The notes beneath the pieces are model-generated. The model saw nothing but the letters and a program-made list of their open reading frames with translations, was not told where the DNA came from and did not search any database. From Asterias amurensis (Eukaryota > Echinodermata > Asteroidea > Forcipulatida > Asteriidae): DNA of 64,000 nucleotides. Below are positions 23,101 to 34,400 of this stretch, piece after piece (positions within the stretch are counted from its first letter, which is position 1; every line of letters begins with the position of its first letter). Both the position numbers and the translations under genes were made by a program. The stretch covers positions 24,288,349 through 24,352,348 of the forward strand of contig NC_092651.1 in NCBI RefSeq assembly GCF_032118995.1, read 5' to 3'.

Positions 23101-25723
23101 GGGTTGTTTGGATTTAGAGGCGGAGTCACACCCGTTGAGTCCATCTTCTGAAGCAATGTGGGATGTCCTGGTGACTGATTTGGTATCCCCCTGTGGTACT
23201 CTTAGGGAAAGAGTGCTGGAAGACATCGCTGTTGGAAGGTTAGTTTTTGGCTTGCCTTTTGTATAGTATTTAAGTTAAAGTTGCATGACCCAATTTTTGC
23301 TTACAAATAAATATTCTTTTAAAACATTTTTGGAGAATTTTCTCGAAATGAATTTTGACGGATGATACTCTGTCAGATGGCTGTCTTTGCATTGTCATAC
23401 ATGTAGTGAGCGCAGTATAGACGATGTGACCTATGTTTACATTCAAACCGCCCTCTGTTGACAAAACACTATATACGTCATGTTTCGCCGGGCACCGAGT
23501 TGTGTAGTCATTGTAAGATTGCGTACACTTTCTAGCTGGCTGCCAAAACACAAAGGTTTTGCCCGGCGATATGCGCGCGAATCATGTTATGGTTTTCGTG
23601 TGACGTCAGAGGTCACATCGTCTATACATACATTACTAAGCAGGTATGGTGATAGGCTTACCACCAAACTAACTGCAGGGTTGGTGTTTTGGGTGAAAAA
23701 CCACCATGACTGCAGGGCTTTAAGCACAAACCCTTCACTGGAATTTATTTCACAAGAACAGAATCCACCATAGATTTTGAGCCCTGGACCCCATTCATAG
23801 AGTTGCTTAAGAGGAAAATATAACTTAACAAATGTCTGCGAAGTAGTAATGAGCAGAATACCAGTTACAAATTGTACATGTGACATGATAGTGTGGCTGG
23901 TAACTTTATGCTGGTAAGCATAATTTTGATGTGGTATAAATCTACTATTTGTGCTTCAAAGCAGCTCTATGAAACAACATGCTAAGAAAGTGCGATGTCA
24001 CAATACAGATCACTATGGTGATACTGACAATTTGTCTTACGATGGGTTTTATTTCTTTGTGAAATTGAGCCTTGGTGTACAAATCAAGCCTTACACCTTG
24101 AAAACCTTAAAGTTGGTACAAAAGTTGAAAGATTAAACCTCAATATCATGGCTTTGCGGATGTCTGTCGGGGATGCAGTGAACTCCAAGTGTGTTATTTT
24201 TTACTCAGGGTGTGTGCGTTGAAACCAACTGGTACACTCCTACCAGGATCAATGTCTGTCTTCGCAATGTGTGTAGAGTGTGCCAGCCTACAAACAGACA
24301 GTCAAGTCATCGGAGACGGACCAACCATGGGATTGAAGATCGCAAAGTTCATCAATAAATACAAGGTGAGAACAATATATCTTTTATCCTTTGTGTCAGA
24401 AATAATAACCCAGACATGCTTTTTTTTTGCTGATTTGTTTTTAATATAGCACTTACATGATGTCACATGCTCAAACAGTGCATTAAAGGGAAGGTACACG
24501 TTTGGTAATTACTAAAAATAAATACTATTTTAAAAACTGACTTGGTAACGAGCATTGGAGAGCTGTTGATAGTGTAAAACATTGTGGGAAATGACTCTCT
24601 CTGAAGTAACGTAGTTTTTGAGAAAAAGGTAATTTCTCACTAAAATAATAAAAGACTTCTAGCTAGAAGTCTTTTATTCCTATCTGAAAGCACACAAATT
24701 CGTCCAACAAGGGTGTTTTTTCTTTCATCATTTCCTTGCAACTTCGATGACCAATTGAGCCCAAATTTTCACAGGCTTGTTATTTTATGCTTATGATGGG
24801 ATACACCAAGTGAGAGCACTGGTCTCTGACAATTACCAAACGTGTACCTTCCCTTTAACTGAGGTCAAAGGAAGACCTACCATTGGCTAAGAGTTTCGTG
24901 TTGTGCTTACACGCATGCAGGTTTTCATTGTTTGCCTCAGCGATGGTGGCTTGTGCATAGTTCTCTTGTTTGATCAATGGTGATGTATTGAGCAATCGGT
25001 CAGCAAAATAGACTTTATTTTTTGTTTTAACATTTGATTGTTTTAATCCTAAAGGTAGATCTGTACAACAAAACTAATCTGTGTAAATTTCATTTCAAAA
25101 GGTAGTAGCATTTTTGTGACGTTGACGAAAATCTGGACTGGTTATGTCCACGCAGGAAGAATAATCAGTAGGCCAGATACACAATCTGAGAAACCTTTCA
25201 CATGTCAAAACATTTCTCAGATTGAAATGTTTTTTAATCCCTCTTTAGAAAACCACATTCCTTTAAAAGGAGTTATTTCTCAAACTGTATACTTAAGTTT
25301 TCATGGTCATTATTTTTTTGAGTAATTACCAAAGGTGTACCCTATCTTTAACAGGTGTCAACATTTCTTGACATCCACCTGTCCTCCCGAGCCTCCAAGC
25401 AGCTCAGTCAACCCTTCCTACTCTTCCATCTCGATTTCAACGAGAAGCAAGAACCAGGTTCATCCGATCTCCCCAGCTTCGTCAAGCCATCTGTGGTCCG
25501 ACAATTCCAAGCCACGGAAGATGGTACGATAACAGCTGTACCGTTCTGGTTCAATATTAACGTTGATCCGTCGAATAACGTGAATACATTGGACAATGAT
25601 ACTCACTGGAACCAAGCTGCGTATTTACTTCCTGAAGGTCGAGACGTCAGGAAGGGGGATCAGATCAAGGTGTCTGCTAGAATTGAGGATAGCAGTTTCA
25701 TCATTGAAGTTGATGTTGGGTGA
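14101..25723 (+). CDS. PRMT9: PRMT9, type II protein arginine methyltransferase, 10 exons, 872 aa
   Basis: Exons: 14101-14420, 15070-15306, 15909-16076, 19126-19243, 20421-20509, 20938-21127, 21942-22137, 22464-23238, 24209-24365, 25355-25723. All join in frame with GT/AG ends (2619 bases; human PRMT9 is 845 aa). Order: TPR-like helices (about residues 27-135), then a first methyltransferase module with motif [12 protein letters not shown] (175-185), acidic post-I residue E201, and the double-E loop [14 protein letters not shown] (E249, E258), then a second degenerate module from about residue 375 ([18 protein letters not shown]). The long exon 8 is the least conserved part. The end, [12 protein letters not shown], matches human TAIPFWYHMYLD. 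The known role in mammals is symmetric dimethylation of splicing factor SF3B2. All catalytic landmarks are present, so the enzyme looks intact. The acceptor of exon 10 lies in a MITE end. Confidence 0.96.
14578..14672 (+). mobile_element. LINE/SINE 3' tail fragment in PRMT9 intron 1
   Basis: GGCGCTATAGAAATGCGGTT followed by TTATTATTATTATTATTAT, the same tail style as other retroposons here. Confidence 0.55.
15331..15666. mobile_element. MITE family A2 in PRMT9 intron 2
   Basis: Both ends present; the central hairpin is shortened. It begins 25 bases after the exon 2 donor. Confidence 0.85.
16141..18862 (+). mobile_element. Family E inverted-repeat element split by a LINE (PRMT9 intron 3)
   Basis: The left piece (16141-about 16165) begins with the family E end (TCCGGGTTCATGCTTCC), and the right piece (about 18756-18862) ends with the complementary GGAAGTATGAACA after GCGAATTTGATGTCAC. 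The intact relative at 48701-48887 has the same two ends. Between the pieces sits the LINE. So the MITE was there first and the LINE landed inside it. Confidence 0.7.
16166..18755 (+). mobile_element. 5'-truncated LINE (CR1/jockey-like) with (TTA)n tail
   Basis: It starts inside the AP endonuclease domain ([10 protein letters not shown], then LGHCLDLVI and LPGLSDH) and continues into a reverse transcriptase ([44 protein letters not shown], and catalytic YADDTQLY near 17780). The C-terminal region ([30 protein letters not shown]) ends with a stop at about 18626. A 3' UTR and a TTA microsatellite tail follow. The reading frame is broken by stops near 16837 and 17037 and a frameshift near 17900-17930, so it is inactive. 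It lies in the sense direction within PRMT9 intron 3. The exact clade is not decidable by eye. Confidence 0.9.
19423..19560. mobile_element. MITE family C, left half, PRMT9 intron 4
   Basis: Starts TTAAAGGATTTGGGTACTTT and runs through GAAAGCGTATCTTAAAATAC to the core region. Confidence 0.7.
19885..19972. mobile_element. Family H remnant, PRMT9 intron 4
   Basis: Contains GACCTCTGCTAGGGGGTTGA and TTAAGCCATTGACTATTTT, the right end of family H. Confidence 0.6.
21191..21410 (-). mobile_element. SINE S3, minus strand, PRMT9 intron 6
   Basis: ATTGAGCTATCTAGCCC and TTTGTTCGGGGGTGCCAG are the complements of S3 segments. Confidence 0.65.
22180..22390. mobile_element. MITE family D, PRMT9 intron 7
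   Basis: 211 bases with inverted ends TATAGACGATGTGACCT / AGGTCACATTGTCTATA. It contains TTTCGCCGGGCA and its inverted partner TTGCCCGGCG. Confidence 0.88.
23416..23626. mobile_element. MITE family D, PRMT9 intron 8
   Basis: Also 211 bases, same orientation as the copy at 22180 and similar along its length. The two copies flank the largest PRMT9 exon as direct repeats. Confidence 0.88.
24483..24858. mobile_element. MITE family A2 in PRMT9 intron 9
   Basis: Full length with a long core palindrome reading AAAAGACTTCTAGCTAGAAG near 24650, flanked by TTAA. Confidence 0.9.
25243..25351. mobile_element. MITE family A2 remnant abutting PRMT9 exon 10
   Basis: The right end is recognisable (GAGTAATTACCAAAGGTGTA then CCCTATCTTTAA, ending 25351); the left part is heavily decayed. 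It is followed directly by CAG and then exon 10, so the polypyrimidine tract of this acceptor is MITE sequence. Confidence 0.7.
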
Positions 25724-26306
25724 AGGTAAACTGCTACATTACAGTTTATTGAAAAATAGTATTAGCTGTTGCAAACCGTTTAGAGACCATAGTGGCTGCA
25801 AGCAGCTTGTACCAAAAAGGCCAGAGCGGCCGCAAACAGCCCAAATATTTGACCAACTTTTGCTCTAACAATGAAGTTTTGGACTGAAATGATTTTCCGA
25901 TGTTTCCCATGTAAACATAGAATCTACTACAACTCTAAAACAAAACCATGTACAGTCAACTCTCCTGATAACAAGGTCGATGGTACCGGGCAAATAACCT
26001 CTTTATTACAGGAATGTTGTTATAAAAGGAAAGCAAAACAAAGAAACACAAAGAGAAATTGAAATTTGGGACTTCAGAATTTGCTCTTTATAAGCAGAAC
26101 CTCTTTATAAAAGTGCTCTTTATATCAAGAATCGACTGTATTTCTGTTTCTTATTAATTGCTGACTTTTCGCCTGAAAATAGCGGTGCAAAAAATCTAAT
26201 ACCTAAGCATTGTCTGGGCGTATGGTGATCAATATAGAAATATGAATGGTCTCCAAACATCTAAAGGGCCTGTGGTATAAAATGAAAACAAAAATAGTAA
26301 GTGGCC

Positions 26307-26835
26307 AGGGGTGGATTTCACAAAGAGTTAAGACTAGTCTTATCTCGAGTTAGGATGAGTTACTCGTCCTAATTTAAAGGCAGTAGACACTATTGGTTAT
26401 GGTCAAAGACTAGTCTTCTCACTTGTTGTATCTCAACAAACGCATAAAATAACAAACCTGTGAAAATTTTAGCTCAATCGGTCATCGAACTTTCAAGATA
26501 ATAATGAAAGAAAAAATACCCTTGTCACACGAAGTTGTGTGCGTTTAGATGGTTGATTGAGGTCTCGAAATCAAATTCGTGGAAAATTACTTCTCTCTCA
26601 ACAACTATGGCACTTCAGAGGGAGCCATTTCCCACAATGTTTAATACCATCAACCTCTCCCCATTACTGGTCACCAAGAAAGGTTTTATGCTAATAATTA
26701 TTTTGAGTGATTACCAATAGTGTCCACTGCCTTTAAGACTAGCAATACGTTTTTAGTATCTCCTAGGACTAGTCTTAAGTTAAGACTAGTCCTTACTCTT
26801 TGTGAAATCATAGAGTAAGGTGAAATCGACCCCTG
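26307..26835. mobile_element. Family F element, interrupted by A1
   Basis: Left end AGGGGTGGATTTCACAAAGA, right end TTTGTGAAATC plus GACCCCTGA; internal GACTAGTCTTAA palindromes. Without the A1 insertion it would be about 165 bases. Confidence 0.8.
26374..26736. mobile_element. MITE family A1 nested in family F
   Basis: Complete ends with TTTAAAGGCAGTAGACAC on the left; the core hairpin has lost one arm. It interrupts the family F element at 26307-26835. Confidence 0.9.
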
Positions 26836-26933
26836 ATGTTTCAACCCTAGCAGAGTCTTTCTCAAAGACTAGATGGCAACATAACAAACAGAAACAGATA
26901 CTGCTTTTTGTAACTCCAGTATAACTTGTCTAT

Positions 26934-27181
26934 GGGTGCGTTCGTTCAGCTTCCCTGGGTCCACCCCGGGGTGCTCACTCGGGTGAGCCCCTGACAAGAG
27001 CAAAACGAACGATCACTCATCGCTCTCGTAGTGACGTCATGCACCTGGGGCCAGCCCCCAAGTGACCCATTCCACAAGCAGGGCACTGGGGGCTGACCCG
27101 GGTGAGCCCCTGGAATGATGCCAAAGCTAACGCACCGGGGGAAAACCGGGGCCGACCCAGGGAAGCTAAACGAACGCACCC
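26934..27181. mobile_element. Family G inverted-repeat element
   Basis: GGGTGCGTTCGTTCAGCTTC at the left pairs with GAAGCTAAACGAACGCACCC at the right. The interior is unusually GC-rich with GGGGTGAGCCCC-like palindromes. Confidence 0.8.
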
Positions 27182-27768
27182 AGTGTTTCGTTGTCATATT
27201 TAGCCTTCAAGTACACTCTGCTAGGGTCGAAATGTCTGGCCAATAACTATTTTATCAATTATTTTGTCCTGGTAATAACAACAAAGGACCCTCAAAAGGA
27301 ACATACACCATGACACAGAGGTCAAAGGTACATAGTATGGCTGATAACTGTATTACCCCTGAGAGTCTGTTATTAGCCAATAGGACAAGACATTTGTATA
27401 AAAACTAATTTATGGATTTATTGTTCTTGACCTTTGACCATGTTTTTATGGACTTTTGACAACAAATTTGATCAGATTTTGAGATTATCTATTTCAATGT
27501 TGATGTTAAACAAGTTGATTTTTTTTATATTTACAAAGTATACTTGCCTCATTGTAAACATTTCTTGCTTATTATGCTCCCAGTTTTCAATCATGAAACA
27601 ATTTTTTTTATGATACATTTTGTTCGCAATCTTGTTGTACTTTTCGAGAGTTAAATGTTTCAATAAAAATATCACAGAAAAACATGCAGTGAATCCAGTG
27701 AAAATGTTGTATTTTAAGTTTATGACACAGTGTTTCCGCAGTCATTGAAAATCCTTGAATTGTACGCC

Positions 27769-28076
27769 TATAGACCATGTGACCATTGTTTACAACATGT
27801 GTGACCTTGTACATTCTTTGGCTTTTCTGGCAGGCAAGATACTGCACTGGTCATATGGGAAAGTTGACATTTTGTGTCATAATTTCGACATAAACCCATG
27901 AGTTATGAAAGTAAAAAGCTGGAAAAATTTTGCGATGTGCCCCTTTCGTCATATCAAAAGTTTATGAGAACCAAAATAAGACTCTTCCATTAGGCTGTTA
28001 CAAATCGTGCCTGCAGGAAGTCCAGGCTCTGTGGCTCTTTTGTAAACATGTGATGTCACAAGTAACACCCTCTATA
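27769..28076. mobile_element. Family L inverted-repeat element
   Basis: TATAGACCATGTGACC and TTGTTTACAA at the left; TTTTGTAAACATGTGATGTC and ACACCCTCTATA at the right. Related pieces at about 10585-10710 and 12297-12400. Confidence 0.65.
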
Positions 28077-28397
28077 TGTAACTCATTAACCTAGCTTGTA
28101 AGACTCGTCTAGCTATAATACCAGTAAACCAACCATATGGTATTCAGATAGTAAAGGTTGGTTCAGAGTCTTGTAATGAATCCCCAGATTGGTCGAGAAT
28201 TCTTGGATTGACCTTGAATGTTTAACAGGTAAAGTGCGCCCTACAAATGCTTATAGTTATTACTTTTGATACAGCTTGAGGGCATTTTTCTTGGTATCAA
28301 AAGCAGCCTTGCACGTTGTATTACATCTACATGCTGATTGTACAATGTCTCTGATACAAACCTCTTATAATTTGTGAATAAACTTACATTTTTTAGG

Positions 28398-28403
28398 TTT
28401 ATT
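28398..28403 (-). terminator. Polyadenylation signal for TMEM184-like copy A
   Basis: AATAAA on the minus strand, 40 bases beyond the stop codon of the last exon of copy A. The short distance implies a compact 3' UTR; a second downstream signal cannot be excluded. Confidence 0.4.
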
Positions 28404-28443
28404 ACATGTGCATATTTTTTAGTTTACACCAAAAGTGTCAAAT

Positions 28444-31400
28444 TCATTCTTTTTTCTCTCCTGTGTTCTTTCTCTCTCTCTTTGGCGGGAGGTCTTCGTC
28501 ATTACTCATAACATACCAATCCATGTCATCAAAGGTCATCCCGGCATAGCTGACCTTTTTTGTCCGTCTCTGTGGAACTGGCAGCGATGCTGTGCGAGAT
28601 TCGGCACTTATCGATCGATAACGAATATCGTTATCGCTATCGTCGTCATCGCTTGAAATGTCATTAACGTCCAGTGCCATGTCAGCGTCGCTGGATTGAT
28701 GGGGTCTGCTCCCGGGTATGGCAAGATGCCTGGTATCCGGTGTGTCAATTTGGTCCCCATCTGATTTATTGGTGACATCTTCACCATTTGTGGAGACGTC
28801 ATCGTCATCATCAAATGACATTTTCAGTCCTGTGCAGCTGATTTTCTTCTGTCTCTTTAAAACCTGGAGAGATTTGACTTGAGCAGTTTCAAGTTGGTCC
28901 TCGACAGAGGGACGTCTTGGATTATCATTGATATCGCTGTCATCTGTTGTAAAGTCGCCGTCCATGAAATCATCAGTGTCATTGTCACTTGTACCCTCGC
29001 TTGATTTCTTCACTTGTAGATGAGAATCGCTCTGACTTTCCATGCCGTTTTCTTGATTTCTGTTGATGTCCGAATTCTCTTGATGGTTCAAAATGATGTC
29101 GGGGAGAGAGGTGAACGGATGGCCCTGTGTCCTCCTCGGAGAACCCACTGCTTCTGTCGGAGATTGAGATGCTAACGATGGAGGAACACCATCCACTGCT
29201 GGAGGCTGCTCCATTCGAACAAGATCCGTGTTTTGTTGACTCGCAGAGGAATGGCCTGTTGAAGGAGAAATCAAAGAGATTTTAAGAAATAAGGTAAAAA
29301 AACCTCAATCTGTTGAAAATCCCTAAATGCCTAAGTGGCTAATATAATTCGTTTTTATGCTTACACAATGTGTACTAATTAATTAGCTGCATACTCAGTA
29401 CTTTCCAGAGTTCTGTGAAAATAAAATCCACCGGCAAATCACTCGGGTGGGATTCAGACCCACGACCTTTGCATTGCTAGAGCAGATGTCTTTGTCTTAC
29501 CAATAGACCACCGAGCTATGCCCATTGGCTAAAGGCAGTTCATCCTATGCGTAAGCAGAGGATACCGCGATTGCTTATAACTATCAAAGAGGCATTGGTG
29601 ACTTTTCACTTAAAATGCTAGTGATCATCAATATTATTTATAGCTTGTCACCAGCCTGAGGTTTATTATGCAATTACCCTGTGTGTTGTATTGGGAATCT
29701 AATGATATAAATATTCATGAGCAGGTGCTTCATTTGCATACACCAACCTGTTGGTCTGACTTGCTCCATGATGTTATGTTTCACATCGGACATTGTTCAT
29801 TATTATTGATGGACTGACAACTAAAAGTGGGAGAAGCCTATGTGATATATTTAATGTTCATAAGGAACTTCTTAATTTGCAATGCCCATCTTGGATTTCA
29901 CATCGAATTGCTTCACTCACTTTTGGGTAATGTGTTAACTAAAAGTGGGAGGAGCTTTTATACTGAATATTCAAAACAAGTAACTTTCTAAATTTGCATA
30001 CACCTAATCTTTTCCTTCAACATGCTCCATGGTAATGAGTTTTTCATTGGAGATGGTCCACATTATACTAATAGGGGATTGCTGCGTTAATGTACTCGTA
30101 ATTTAAAAAGTGGGAGGAGCCTATGTATTGAATATTCACAAGTTACTCTCTTAATTTGCATACACCTAACCTTTTCTTTTAACATGCTCCATGATAATGA
30201 GTTTTTCATTGGAGATGGTCCACATTATACTAATAGGGGATTACTGCGTTAATGTACTCATAATTTAAAAAGTGGGAGGAGCCTATGTATTGAATATTCA
30301 CAAGTAACTTTCTTAATTTGCATACACTGTACCTTTTCCTCTGAGACGTTCCATGATGTTAGTTTTCACATCAGTCATGGTCATCATGTGCTTAACAGAT
30401 TGTGCGATGCTCATCTTTTGTTCATTCTCCATATTGTAACGTTGATAGTCAAAGGAGTAGGAGAAGAGGATTGCACATGCCACCATCTCAAGGCAAATCA
30501 GAAAGTCCTGAAAAAAATTACAATGAAATGATCGTTTATGTTTTTGCCCAAACTTAAGATAATGTCATTGCCATATCTTGTAGAAACAAATAAAAACACA
30601 TTTGCATCAAGATACTAAGTATAGGTAATTAATTATAATTATTTAACCATTTTTCAAGAAAGGCAACATTGTAGATCAAGTGGAGACGCACGATTCTGAG
30701 ACTTCTTCAAATAATTTTTGTTTGTTTTTCAAAGTGCCTAATATCTATACAGAGAATTTGTGTTAATAATTACACAAACTATAATCCCTGATTCTATTGA
30801 AAGTTTCCTGAAAAATAACCAATAATTCCATGTTCTGATTTCTTCAACTTGAAAATCTCCCTGATTGTGGAAACTTTTTATTACCCTTGTATACCGATGT
30901 GTGTAAGCACTGTATACTCAGTTCCTTCCCGCTTTCTTTGAAAACAAGTCACAGGAATATTTTTCAGATGGGATTCGAACCCAAGACCCTTGCAAAACGT
31001 TTTCACTAACAACTTATTCACCTGCAGCATTGTAGCGAATGCAAACTCATCCTCGAAACCCCACGCTGGTTTGGGCTTCATGACGCCTGTCTGAGCCAGG
31101 ATATTCAGGAGGGTACTCTGAAAGTTTGTGACGAATATCACAAGTTGAATTCCCACAAACTGAGAGGTGGACCTGGGTAGCATTTTCAGCTCATCGAGGG
31201 TTGCTTTACGGAGAAGGTTTATACAGAAGATGGCCCACTTAGGGACAGTAAAAACAAGAGAGAAAGTGTGGGTAAATAGGGGAAGATTTTGAGATTATAG
31301 TATAGAGTATTGTGGAGTATAGAAAATGAATAACTTGTACGAATCAAGCTGATCATCAAATCAAGCTGTGTGGTGTGTCGTTGGCTGAGAGTTTTAGGTT

Positions 31401-34400
31401 ACCAAAACTAAACCTGATAAGTGTTGTTTGAAGCTTTGCATGGTGTGTAGAAATAGGGGGAAAAAAGTAGGGCCTAGTTTTGCGGGTACAACCATGTGTA
31501 AATTTGTAGTGTTTGAGGTTGGCTCTGAGAAGAGCTGGTTTGGTCTCGACGTTTCGAACAGTATACTCTGCTCGTCGTCGTCATCTGATGATCAGAGTGT
31601 TGGTTCAAATCCTGGTCATGACGCTATGCCCGTGAGCAAGGCACTTAAACATAATTGCTTTGTAAAAAGTTGGGATGAGAATGCGGTTATAATAACCGCG
31701 CATACATCATTTAATGGTCCTCCTCTATAATCAAACTCTTATGATATGCCGTAAACAATCTTGTTGTGTTGTGAAACGCTTGTAAAAGAACCCAGTGCAC
31801 TTATCGAAATGTGGAGTTCGCCCCGGTGTTCCTGGCAGTGGCTGGATTGACAGCATATTGCGCCACAGCACCTAACAAACCATTACATTATGCTAAGAAC
31901 TTTGTACCACTCACCTTGCAGTTAATACTTGGCGCTTTGATTCCTTCGGAAAAAGGTGCGTACATTATTAGCTTACCAAATAAATTTACAAATTTAAACC
32001 TTAAACCCCTGGTACTTACGATTTGTGAAATCGATACTATGACGGTCACCCAGAGGTAGGCATATTTTGCAGAGAAATTCCCTTCGTTGTAATTTCCTGT
32101 AAGATGTGTGATTCTGCAGAAAAGAAATCAATCAATCAATCAATCGTTAAATTTATAAGGCGCTAAATCCAACGGTCGTTGCTCATAGCGCCGTACAGTA
32201 GGCTTTTGAAAAAAGATGAGATTTAAGCAAAGTTTTGAAATTGGCTAATGAAGAAGATTGCCTGATGTTCTGAGGAAGATGATTCCACATCCATGGTGAT
32301 GCGATAGAAAAGGCACGACCCCCCCCCCCCCCCCCCAACTGTGTTTAGTTTTTTGAATGTGAAAGAGTGAAGTGTCGGAACAGGAACGCAGATTTCTGAC
32401 AGGTTCTTTGATTGACAATAAGTCAGTGAGATATGAAGGGGCTGAGGCACTGAGGCAGCGGAACACAAGTAGGAGAATCTTAAATCGGGAGCGTAACTCA
32501 ACTGGTAGCCAGTGAAGACGCTTCACGATTGGTGTCACATGATCACATTTCTTGGCACATACTAAGAACTGCCCAACCAAAAAAGGTACAAGAAAGACAA
32601 ATAATACTAGAACGAAATTGGAACCTGTGACGTCCAGATTTCTGTGCTGATGCTCTACCAAAATTAATGAGCTTTCTAACTATCTATGGAGGCTGTTCCC
32701 CACTCAAAATTAAGTTGTTGTAACTAGTCAGTTTTGGTGAGGTTTTATTATCAGATACAATTTAGAAGACTTGAGGTTTGGATTTGGAACAAAATATACT
32801 TATTACAGTGGTATAATTTAACACAAAGTAGGAATGGTAATTTGCAATGAAGATTGGTTTAAATCATGGAATGTGAACAACATAGAAACGGTTGAGTTTA
32901 TCGTGATGTAAGTTTTGACACAACATGGAGCACAAGGATGCTCGGACTACCTCTATAAGGAGAGATAGACATGCTACTCATCAATAAGACCACAGCTGGA
33001 CCAAGAGACTAAACAGAATGGCAACCTAGAAATGGAAACAGAAGAAGAGGAAGACGGAGAAGAAGATGGATAGATGAAATCCATATGGACAGGAGATGGG
33101 CAAGAGATGGGTAGGACACCAAGAAGACATGACAACAGGTGGGTCAAGGGACTAAACAGTATGGCAACCTAGAAATGGAAACAGAAGTAGAGGAAGACAG
33201 AGAAGAAGATGGAGAGATGAAATCCAGATGGACTGGAGATGGTCAGGACACTAAGAAGACATGGCAACAGGTGGGTCGAGGGACTAAACAGAATGGCAAC
33301 CTAGAAACGGAAACAGAAGAAGAGGAAGACAGAGAAGAAGATAGAAAGATGAAATCCAGATGGACAGGAAATGGGCAAGAGATTGGTAGGACACCAAGAA
33401 GACATGGCAACAGGTGGGTCGAGGGACTAAACAGAATGACAACCTAGAAAATGAAACAAAAGAAGAGGAAGACAGAGAAGAGATGGAGAGATGAAATCCA
33501 GATGGACAGGAGATGGGCAAGAGATGGGCAGGACACTAAGAAGACATGGCAACAGGTGGGTCGAGGGACATAACAGAATGACAACTTAGAAATGGAAACA
33601 GAAGAAGAGGAAGACAAAGAAGAAGATGGATAGATGAAATCCAGGTGGACAGGAGATGGGCAAGAGATGGGTAGGACACCAAGAAGACATAACAACAGGT
33701 GGACCAAGAGACTAAACAGAATGGCAACCTAGAAATGGAAACAGAAGAAGAGAAAGACAGAGAAGAAAATGAAGAGACGGCATCCAAACATCTACAAATA
33801 TGACAACTTGGACTAGAATGGCAAAAAGAAGGGAAAAAAAATGGAGGTTGCATGAGGAGGGCTTCATTTATAACAATACTAAAAACTAGCCTGATGGTGA
33901 AGTTTTGACTCTGCGAGTTATAAAGTAAATATCACTTTACATATACTTACATTGAAACTATGGTAACAACGATTCGGATAACAGTGTAGTTCAGCACGCC
34001 TGCTTTACACCTTCGGATAATTCTAGCAGAACAAGAATTGAAAAAAAACAAACAAGAAAACAACATTAACAATAGTGTTGATATATCTAGGGGAAAATCT
34101 GCAATGTTGTCACAGTTTTTTTTTTTCATATTATTTTTGTTGAGATAGTAGAGACGGTGAGATGATTGTTTGTAAACTTTATAATTTTGTTCTTCATGTG
34201 TCAATAATGCACTGTAACAAAGTCCAACATGTTAAATTTCATTACATTTTGTGACATTTTGAGTTATTACATTTGCTATTAAAATGTGAAGATTCTGGCA
34301 AAAAGCTGATAAGGTTATATTACAGGAGATTTGAAACTAGCTTTACAATCGGCGCGATTCAATAGCTATGGCAGGTCATTTGCCGCATTGATATCTTTGT

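Larger units (their letters stand above)
26291..27252. mobile_element. Family H element, outer shell of a four-level nest
   Basis: Left arm ATAGTAAGTGGCCAG at 26293 and right arm GTCTGGCCAATAACTATT at 27233. Between them sit families F, A1 and G, plus the usual AGCAGAGTCTTTCTCAAAGAC and GTACACTCTGCTAGGGTCG segments. Confidence 0.7.

Noticed and set aside
32318-32336. Long C runs here and at 6861, 41512, 51371 and 60700
   Set aside because: Simple homopolymers; lengths are unreliable in sequencing and no function is suggested.
33139-33853. Several overlapping open frames of 78-105 residues on both strands
   Set aside because: They are by-products of the 142 bp minisatellite, repeat with its unit and have no independent signal.
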